A stretch of 26,898 bases of DNA from Bacillota bacterium (lineage in GTDB: Bacteria > Bacillota > Clostridia > Lachnospirales > Lachnospiraceae): assembly GCA_023413555.1 (NCBI GenBank), contig JAEZPG010000006.1:1-26898 (forward strand), written 5' to 3'. A model generated the notes under the pieces. That model was not told where the DNA came from and made no database searches. It saw only the letters and a program-made list of their open reading frames with translations. Positions 21,994 through 26,898 of the stretch are shown here, in pieces (position 1 is the stretch's first letter; each line of letters starts with the position of its first letter). The translations under genes and the position numbers were made by a program.

Positions 21994-23380
21994 GGTTAAA
22001 CTCCTTTAATGGCTTAGTGCTTCTAGTGAAAATAAGGTTTGGATAACTGTAGTGATCATTTCTTAAAATAGCATTTTCCCCAACCCGTACCTCAAATTTA
22101 CTCTTCTTTCGCAGACTATAGTCATAAGCCAGAATCAACAACTCAAATTCTTCATCTGTGGTAATCGGTTGGTCCTTTGTGGAATAACAGCCTTCTATCA
22201 TTCTTCCTGACACAAATTCTTCTATCTGCTCCTTACTGTATCTGGTCTTCTTACGATTAGCTATTAGAATCTCTTCTTTGGTAAGCTCTTTGGGTTCCTC
22301 TAAGGCCTCTACCGTTTCTTCAAATGGCTTTCTCTTGCCTCGTTTCTTATACATCAGATCCTTCGTTAATATAGTGTTATCATGAAGCTTGACAACCTCA
22401 GCGATTCGGTCTAGAATCTCTTCTCTGTTATTTGGTTTTATGACATTTAGAAGAGAAACTATCTGACCACTCATATTCTCATCAGAACTAAGAAGATATT
22501 CTAATCGTCTTACCGTAGCCCGTATATACTTGGTGTGCTCCGTATCAATGTAGGCAATTCGCCTCTCCATATTAGAAATACCTCTCTCCACTGCATCAAT
22601 CATATCATTGATCTCATACTGGGCATCTTTCTCAGTGGTTCCCTCCTTTATAAGCTTTTCCTTTAGCCGAACAAGGCGTTCCTCATCCTCCCTAATGGCA
22701 CGAAGAAGTCTTTTAATATCGTTTTTATAAATATAAAAGTTATCACTAGTTTTTAATAGTCCATATTTTTTATCCACAATAGAGGTGACATAACCAATTA
22801 GATGTTCCTCCAACAAGTTCTCATAACTATCCTTCTTAAGCAGTGCCTCAAAAAACTTGTCCATATTATGAAACATATCCTGTAGTGCACGGTTTAAATT
22901 CGAGGTATTCACCATAGCGGTACGAAGAAGTTCAATACCTGACTTTTTATCATAGTAAAAGGAATAAATGTTTGTATACACATTCTGAATATAGATGTCT
23001 GTCTCATTGGCCTCAGGCTCTTCAATGTGACGCAAGGCTTCAATAAATACGGACGAATAGTCAGGTATCACTACATTGGTGCGGAAGGTAGTATAATCCT
23101 CCACTTTTCTTAACCACTGAAAATACAGCAGACGGCTAAAAATATGGGTAGCCACCGGCTCGGTTTCTTCCGTTTCAATTTCATTATCGTCCTTGGATAA
23201 TTGTAAGATGCGACTGTTGAACCTGTCATGAAGTAGCTGAATACAGGTTTCCTTAGAGAGAAAATAGTCATTATAGAGATATTCTTCATATATTAATAGA
23301 AGGGCTTCTATATAAATGTATCGGTTTTTTGACTGAAATAAGCCAAAAAACTGCTCTGGTATTTCTTTTATGCGATCCAT
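21986..23380 (-). CDS. jetA: JetA-like kleisin subunit (MksF type)
   Basis: A 464-aa soluble, charged, largely helical protein. It begins MDRIKEIPEQFFGLFQSKNRYIYI, like the JetA/DUF5716 family of Firmicutes Wadjet-like loci. A central predicted coiled coil lies near residues 215-290 (RAIREDEERLVRLKEKLIKE, then an acidic helix), and a winged-helix-like region at the C-terminus includes DEEFELLILAYDYSLRKKSKF. The kleisin bridges the SMC heads and binds the KITE protein. It is the first gene of jetABC, with its own extended -10 promoter about 75 nt upstream. Kleisins are poorly conserved, so assignment relies on operon order and overall resemblance. Confidence 0.78.
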   Translation of the reverse strand: MDRIKEIPEQFFGLFQSKNRYIYIEALLLIYEEYLYNDYFLSKETCIQLLHDRFNSRILQLSKDDNEIETEETEPVATHIFSRLLYFQWLRKVEDYTTFRTNVVIPDYSSVFIEALRHIEEPEANETDIYIQNVYTNIYSFYYDKKSGIELLRTAMVNTSNLNRALQDMFHNMDKFFEALLKKDSYENLLEEHLIGYVTSIVDKKYGLLKTSDNFYIYKNDIKRLLRAIREDEERLVRLKEKLIKEGTTEKDAQYEINDMIDAVERGISNMERRIAYIDTEHTKYIRATVRRLEYLLSSDENMSGQIVSLLNVIKPNNREEILDRIAEVVKLHDNTILTKDLMYKKRGKRKPFEETVEALEEPKELTKEEILIANRKKTRYSKEQIEEFVSGRMIEGCYSTKDQPITTDEEFELLILAYDYSLRKKSKFEVRVGENAILRNDHYSYPNLIFTRSTKPLKEFNHD

Positions 23381-23455
23381 AGTAATCTCCTATCTTGTAA
23401 TGGAATATGGTTTAACTACTAGATAAAGTAGTTTCCTTCCAAAGCCCATAAAGAT

Positions 23456-23484
23456 ATTATAGCATAAATAAGTACCCGTGAAAA
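23456..23484 (-). promoter_or_regulatory. Promoter of the jetABC operon
   Basis: On the minus strand TTTTCA (23484-23479), 17-bp spacer, then TATAAT (23461-23456), with TGC immediately upstream of the -10 hexamer (extended -10). The leader would be about 70 nt. The weak -35 and strong -10 could suit regulated expression. Confidence 0.55.
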
Positions 23485-23488
23485 TAGT

Positions 23489-23504
23489 GTTTTGCCTGCA
23501 AAAC
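23489..23504. promoter_or_regulatory. Palindrome upstream of the jet promoter
   Basis: GTTTTGC (23489-23495), CT, then GCAAAAC (23498-23504): a near-perfect 16-bp palindrome 5 bp upstream of the jet -35 box. The position would suit an activator or repressor site, but palindromes of this length also arise by chance in AT-rich DNA. Confidence 0.3.
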
Positions 23505-23679
23505 TCTCCTCCTGGGTTACAGTCCCACAAGTGGCAATTACTTCTCCATTCCAGTGAGATTATTAGCTTTTAATCTATATCAATTCCTGAATTTCTTTTG
23601 TTTCCTCGTTTTCTCTTTACACTACTGCATAGTGAAATATCATACGTATATCACGGAAGCATATTAGGTATTTAAATAG

Positions 23680-23744
23680 ATTGAGCTCCAAGTGTAATAT
23701 CTCCTGTCGTATAGACAGCAATCATATCACATTTGGAGCTCAAT
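23680..23744. repeat. Long hairpin between the DUF5662 gene and jetA
   Basis: Two 21-nt arms (23680-23700 and 23724-23744) pair at 20 of 21 positions (one G-U, one mismatch). The 23-nt loop contains a second stem, CTGTC (23704-23708) with GACAG (23714-23718). It starts 21 nt past the DUF5662 stop. It may be a transcript-end structure of that gene or a small palindromic repeat. This and the jet promoter are all I can support in the 385-bp gap 23381-23765. Confidence 0.6.
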
Positions 23745-23765
23745 GCACTGGCAGAAAGCCTTATA

Positions 23766-24317
23766 TTAATAGTCTTTTTTAGGTAACACTTTTTTTCTGA
23801 TATACCAGAAGGTATATTCTTCTCCTTTTAGCGACAGCATCTTCAATAACCTATACAGTAAGCGATTGGTATCCGGATGCATAATATAACGATGTCTGCC
23901 ATTCAGATAATACTGCAAAGGTGCACTATCATGATAGGCCTCTTTGTTGTAAATCTTGCTGGCGGCAACTCTGTCGCAGAACATTTCTACTACATAATTT
24001 ACAGGCATTTTCATTCCTACCATCCCACATACTTTATGATTGACCGAATAGTCAATCCAATATTCCATATGGTGTTTGTTACGTCCCTTGTGATGAAGCC
24101 AGGCTTCTGAATAGCCTTCTGTCCTACGCTGTACATTATTAGGGCTTTGATTACCCTGATAGTACTTCACTCCAGCAAGAAATTCCTTTGGGGCATATTT
24201 GGATAAATCATGAAGTAAACCTTGTTTATACAATCCAACCTTAAAGCAATGCCGCTTTACCATCTTTCTATGGTCATTGACTGTATTCAAATGGCCGATA
24301 AAATTCTGTATTTTCAT
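23766..24317 (-). CDS. DUF5662 family protein
   Basis: A 183-aa soluble protein with a His/Asp-rich pattern: LLHDLSKYAPKEF (His36-Asp37) and LHHKGRNKHHMEYW (H75, H76, N80, H82, H83, E85), plus MFCDRVAASKIY near residue 112. This layout fits the DUF5662 family and looks like an HD-type metal-binding helical fold, so a phosphohydrolase-like activity is possible but unproven. AGGAG lies 9 nt before the ATG. The start overlaps the end of the antiporter remnant by 44 nt, and expression may come from the promoter at 24652-24680. Confidence 0.8.
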   Translation of the reverse strand: MKIQNFIGHLNTVNDHRKMVKRHCFKVGLYKQGLLHDLSKYAPKEFLAGVKYYQGNQSPNNVQRRTEGYSEAWLHHKGRNKHHMEYWIDYSVNHKVCGMVGMKMPVNYVVEMFCDRVAASKIYNKEAYHDSAPLQYYLNGRHRYIMHPDTNRLLYRLLKMLSLKGEEYTFWYIRKKVLPKKDY

Positions 24318-24609
24318 TTCGAATAACTCCTGTTCTTCTAGTTTCCTGCCTGAGAGGCCATGTTATTATCACATCCATTAACCCTACAGCCAACCCTTTC
24401 TGGCTGACTATAAGTGCTACCTCGCCTCTTGTCATCATACCAACTCCAATATTTACAAAAAAAACTGGCCCGAATAATATATAGGAATTGATATCCAGTC
24501 TTTGAACTATGTAATCAGAGGATTTAATGTTGCAAAGAATTAATCCTGCCACATAACCCAAAGCACTTGGCCGTAATGATAATGATAGCCAAGTCTTTAA
24601 AAATTTCAT
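24274..24609 (-). pseudogene. Remnant of CPA2 cation/proton antiporter
   Basis: A 111-aa frame that keeps two separated pieces of a KefB-like CPA2 antiporter: ALGYVAGLILCNIKSSDYIV...GPVFFVNIG (about 16-54) and, directly joined, VGMMTRGEVALIVSQKGLAVGLMD (about 56-79). In full-length antiporters (about 380-400 aa) these pieces are separated by roughly 50-70 residues, and some 200 residues precede the first. From about residue 80 the frame reads ITWPLRQETRRTGVIRNEN, which is unlike the family. So N-terminal loss, an internal deletion and a broken C-terminus are all indicated. It cannot be a working transporter. The frame runs into the start of the DUF5662 gene. Confidence 0.7.
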
Positions 24610-24651
24610 AGCTCAATCTTCTTCGCCTCTTCTTTAAATTAATTCGGACTA

Positions 24652-24680
24652 AGTATAATCCTTTAAAAAATAAATATCAA
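24652..24680 (-). promoter_or_regulatory. Promoter upstream of the antiporter remnant
   Basis: On the minus strand TTGATA (24680-24675), 17-bp spacer, then TATACT (24657-24652). It would transcribe the remnant and the DUF5662 gene beyond it. Confidence 0.5.
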
Positions 24681-24718
24681 GAAGAAACGACATTTTATAC
24701 TATTTATTATGTATTGTA

Positions 24719-26179
24719 TTAATTTAAGTACTGATATCCATAGTTATATTCTACAACAATTTTTGAAGTCCTTAAATTCACTTTACGTTTCACATTTTTT
24801 ATATCAAAGGTAAAGGTCAATGCTTTTGATTTATATTTCTTTAAATCAAGTTTTACATTTTTGTAAGACTGTTTTGCTACCAGCTTATGATCTGCATAGA
24901 TAGAAATATTTATGTTATTATATCTGATTACCTTCTTGTAGGAAGTAGAATTAACTGCATAGCATTTATAGATTAGTTTCCCATTGGAATAATATATAGA
25001 AGCATTGGAAAGACTTACCCTTCCCTTTTTCATGCGTCGTCCATTTCTTATTGGGGTAGTGTTAAGCACATTCGCCTTAGTAGTAACCTTACACTTTAGC
25101 TTCTTTCCATCTACTGTAGCGTACACATAACAACTGCCTGTCTTTCCTCCCTTAACAACCCCATCATTGACAGTAGCTATCTTAGTGTTGGAGCTTTTCC
25201 ATGTTACTGTACCGGATCCATCCTTAATCTTTAGAATTCTGGTAAATCCACTAGTTACAGTAATTCCTTCTACCCCCTTATTGCTACTATTGATAATGAG
25301 TGGATTGGTAACCTTTACCTGACAGGTCATAGTGTAGGCGCCACTTTTTGCAGTAATCGTTACTTTACCGGTTTTCTTTGCAGTAACTACTCCATTTTTT
25401 ACTGTAGCAATTTTACTATTTGAAGTTTTCCAAACTACTTTTTGATCGAGGTAAAGTACCTTTAAAGTAAAGCTTTTCTTTATGGCTATCCCTTTGGATT
25501 TATAATTCAATGTTGGATGTCTTACGATAATTCGGCAGGTTACTGGAAGAGACCCATCTTTTAGTGATGCAGTTATGGTGCATTGTCCCGGAGCAAGCGC
25601 TTTGACATTTCCATTACGGACTGTTGCTACCTTAGCATTACTAGTTTTCCATATTACCTCTTTATTTACCGCCTCCAAAGGACTAACTGTCGCTTTTAAC
25701 GCCAAATGATGCTTTACATTCATGGTATAAGATTTACGATTTATCGTAATCTTTTTCGCTATCTCATTAACTTTCAACTTTACTGTGATTGACTTTGATT
25801 CTATCCCTCTCGTCTTAAAGGTAATTGTAAAGGTCTTACCCGTATCCTCATTGGCTGGGATAAAGGTATATATGGTATTCATTTCATCTGCTATCATTTT
25901 ATCGTTAACCATCTTACCCTGCTCATCAAGGACAGTTCCCAAATCTACTGATAGTGGATGCTCCATATCCCCCATATTGTACACGATAAGTTTATATGAT
26001 GTTTTTGGGGTAACCCTTTCTACTGTATTTTCAGCAATCGTCTTATTATTGATTGTGACGATCAACTGATTCCCTAGCTCTTCATTTGCAAAAACGGGAG
26101 CAGAATTACTAAGCAATAATACAGCCAATCCCACTACTCCTAAGAACTCAATTATTACCCTATTGATTACCTGTCTCAT
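24719..26179 (-). CDS. Secreted protein with three BIG2 Ig-like repeats
   Basis: A 486-aa exported protein. The Sec signal peptide (residues 1-31) has a hydrophobic core and likely cleavage after APVFA. An unassigned beta-rich region (about 35-138) follows. Three bacterial Ig-like group 2 repeats (about 140-220, 224-292, 294-368) each carry the hallmark WKTSN/WKSSN..K.ATV..G.V....G...I.A. A basic C-terminal domain (about 375-486, rich in Lys, Tyr and Asn) matches no family I know. There is no LPXTG, membrane anchor or S-layer domain, so it may be released or bind the wall through its strong positive charge. AAGGAGG precedes the ATG by 6 nt, and the gene begins 19 nt after the acetyltransferase stop. 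Confidence 0.88.
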   Translation of the reverse strand: MRQVINRVIIEFLGVVGLAVLLLSNSAPVFANEELGNQLIVTINNKTIAENTVERVTPKTSYKLIVYNMGDMEHPLSVDLGTVLDEQGKMVNDKMIADEMNTIYTFIPANEDTGKTFTITFKTRGIESKSITVKLKVNEIAKKITINRKSYTMNVKHHLALKATVSPLEAVNKEVIWKTSNAKVATVRNGNVKALAPGQCTITASLKDGSLPVTCRIIVRHPTLNYKSKGIAIKKSFTLKVLYLDQKVVWKTSNSKIATVKNGVVTAKKTGKVTITAKSGAYTMTCQVKVTNPLIINSSNKGVEGITVTSGFTRILKIKDGSGTVTWKSSNTKIATVNDGVVKGGKTGSCYVYATVDGKKLKCKVTTKANVLNTTPIRNGRRMKKGRVSLSNASIYYSNGKLIYKCYAVNSTSYKKVIRYNNINISIYADHKLVAKQSYKNVKLDLKKYKSKALTFTFDIKNVKRKVNLRTSKIVVEYNYGYQYLN

Positions 26180-26198
26180 AATCTACCTCCTTTTTTAT

Positions 26199-26897
26199 CT
26201 AAATTCCAATTTCATAAACTTTTCCCTGCTCAATAAACCCACTTTTTTTATAGGTACCATTTGACGGCAGATATGTGGCATCTGAATATAACATGGCTAC
26301 TTTGCCCTCTTTATGTATCTTTAATGCCAGTTCATGCATCAACATACTCCCAAATCCCTTTCTCCTTTGATAAGGATGGGTATATACTCTATTAATTCTG
26401 GCCTGAGCAGGAAACTCATGTGCCACAAATGCAAGGCTTGCGATCTTTACCTCTGGAGTTATCCATACATAAGTATTACCTGTCTGAATCATCCAGGCAG
26501 CCTCTTTCTTCAAATCAGTAACACTTACTCCTAGATGTTCCATCTCATTAATGTCTCTGGCTCGTAATTCTGCCACCCTCTCAACCATAGCCATATTCGC
26601 CTGTTCCATATGTCCTATTCTCTCGTTGGAATATTCACAGAATCTCCATTTATAAGACATCATCTCCGTTCTAATGCGACATTTTTCATGCAATTTATCC
26701 TCCACGATAAGATTTGCAAATGTCACTAATTCTGGTTTTACCATTAATGTTGTATAACTCTTCCAATTAAACTTAGAATAGAGACACTCTCTTAAATCAT
26801 TTAATTCTTCTTCACTTACTTGTTCATGAGTCCATATCCAGATTGGCGTCTTCCTATTCACTTGACATATCACAACATGTCTTTGGTCAGTATACAT
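26199..26897 (-). CDS. GNAT acetyltransferase, 5' end at window edge
   Basis: A frame of at least 232 residues with a C-terminal GNAT fold. Acetyl-CoA motif A is ARINRVYTHPYQRRKGFGSML (pyrophosphate loop QRRKGFG, 177-183), followed by HELALKIHKEG and a final ATYLPSNGTYKKSGFIEQGKVYEI typical of motif B. The N-terminal half (about 1-130) is a separate poorly conserved part, as in two-domain GNATs. The first ATG is at the last bases of the window, so the true start may lie beyond it. The substrate is unknown. It is closely followed by the BIG2 protein gene, probably co-transcribed. Confidence 0.82.
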   Translation of the reverse strand: MYTDQRHVVICQVNRKTPIWIWTHEQVSEEELNDLRECLYSKFNWKSYTTLMVKPELVTFANLIVEDKLHEKCRIRTEMMSYKWRFCEYSNERIGHMEQANMAMVERVAELRARDINEMEHLGVSVTDLKKEAAWMIQTGNTYVWITPEVKIASLAFVAHEFPAQARINRVYTHPYQRRKGFGSMLMHELALKIHKEGKVAMLYSDATYLPSNGTYKKSGFIEQGKVYEIGI

Positions 26898-26898
26898 C

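Noticed and set aside
23417..23520. Tiny leader peptide (TTG start, about 14 codons) before jetA
   Set aside because: It follows an AGGAGGAGAG box, but it spans the predicted jet promoter and is too short to support from sequence alone.
23680..23744. CRISPR repeat or tRNA-like structure
   Set aside because: It is a single inverted repeat with no regularly spaced copies, no cloverleaf and no CCA end. No CRISPR array or tRNA was found elsewhere in the window.

Overview
The window looks like a chromosomal segment from a low-GC, Gram-positive anaerobe, most likely a Lachnospiraceae (clostridial cluster XIVa) genome. The reasons are AT-rich DNA, strong AGGAGG ribosome-binding sites, several TTG/GTG starts, a perfect HrcA/CIRCE operator, a class 1B PyrD-PyrK dihydroorotate dehydrogenase, two ABC-F ATPases, and families typical of these bacteria (DegV, TraX-like, DUF5662). 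No rRNA, tRNA, CRISPR array, intact transposon or prophage was seen.

Layout. 1-180: three hairpins, perhaps the end of a small mobile or palindromic element. 183-3540: degV, a 42-codon small ORF, and htpG with its CIRCE operator; HtpG carries two acidic/lysine-rich insertions. 3578-4392: a DUF5721-like gene and a divergent 67-aa Tyr/Ser-rich gene. 4640-9143 (minus): a probable operon of a Uup-like ABC-F, a GH13 debranching-enzyme homologue whose catalytic motifs are all altered, and a TraX-like membrane protein. 9323-12473 (plus): a second ABC-F (YkpA/YbiT type) with one degenerate composite ATP site, then a CNNM/CorC-type transporter behind a 145-nt leader. 12522-17866 (minus): the pyrimidine operon, nudix-pyrC-pyrF-pyrK-pyrD-pyrE plus a 50-aa membrane protein, driven by a good promoter in front of the nudix gene. 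18021-23380 (minus): jetA-jetB-jetC, a Wadjet/MksBEF-type SMC complex with 8-nt coupled overlaps and no jetD nuclease in the window. 23766-26897 (minus): a DUF5662 gene, the remnant of a CPA2 cation/proton antiporter, a secreted three-repeat BIG2 protein and an edge-truncated GNAT acetyltransferase.

How the genes work together. PyrC, PyrK/PyrD, PyrE and PyrF cover the pathway from carbamoyl-aspartate to UMP; carAB, pyrB and pyrR are not here. JetA (kleisin), JetB (KITE) and JetC (SMC-like ATPase) should form one complex. In classical Wadjet, JetD supplies plasmid cleavage, so this set may act without cutting or with a nuclease encoded elsewhere. The most unusual items are the apparent GH13 pseudoenzyme, the JetD-less JetABC operon, the asymmetric ABC-F, the degenerate nudix box leading the pyr operon, and three or more small proteins that automated annotation could miss.
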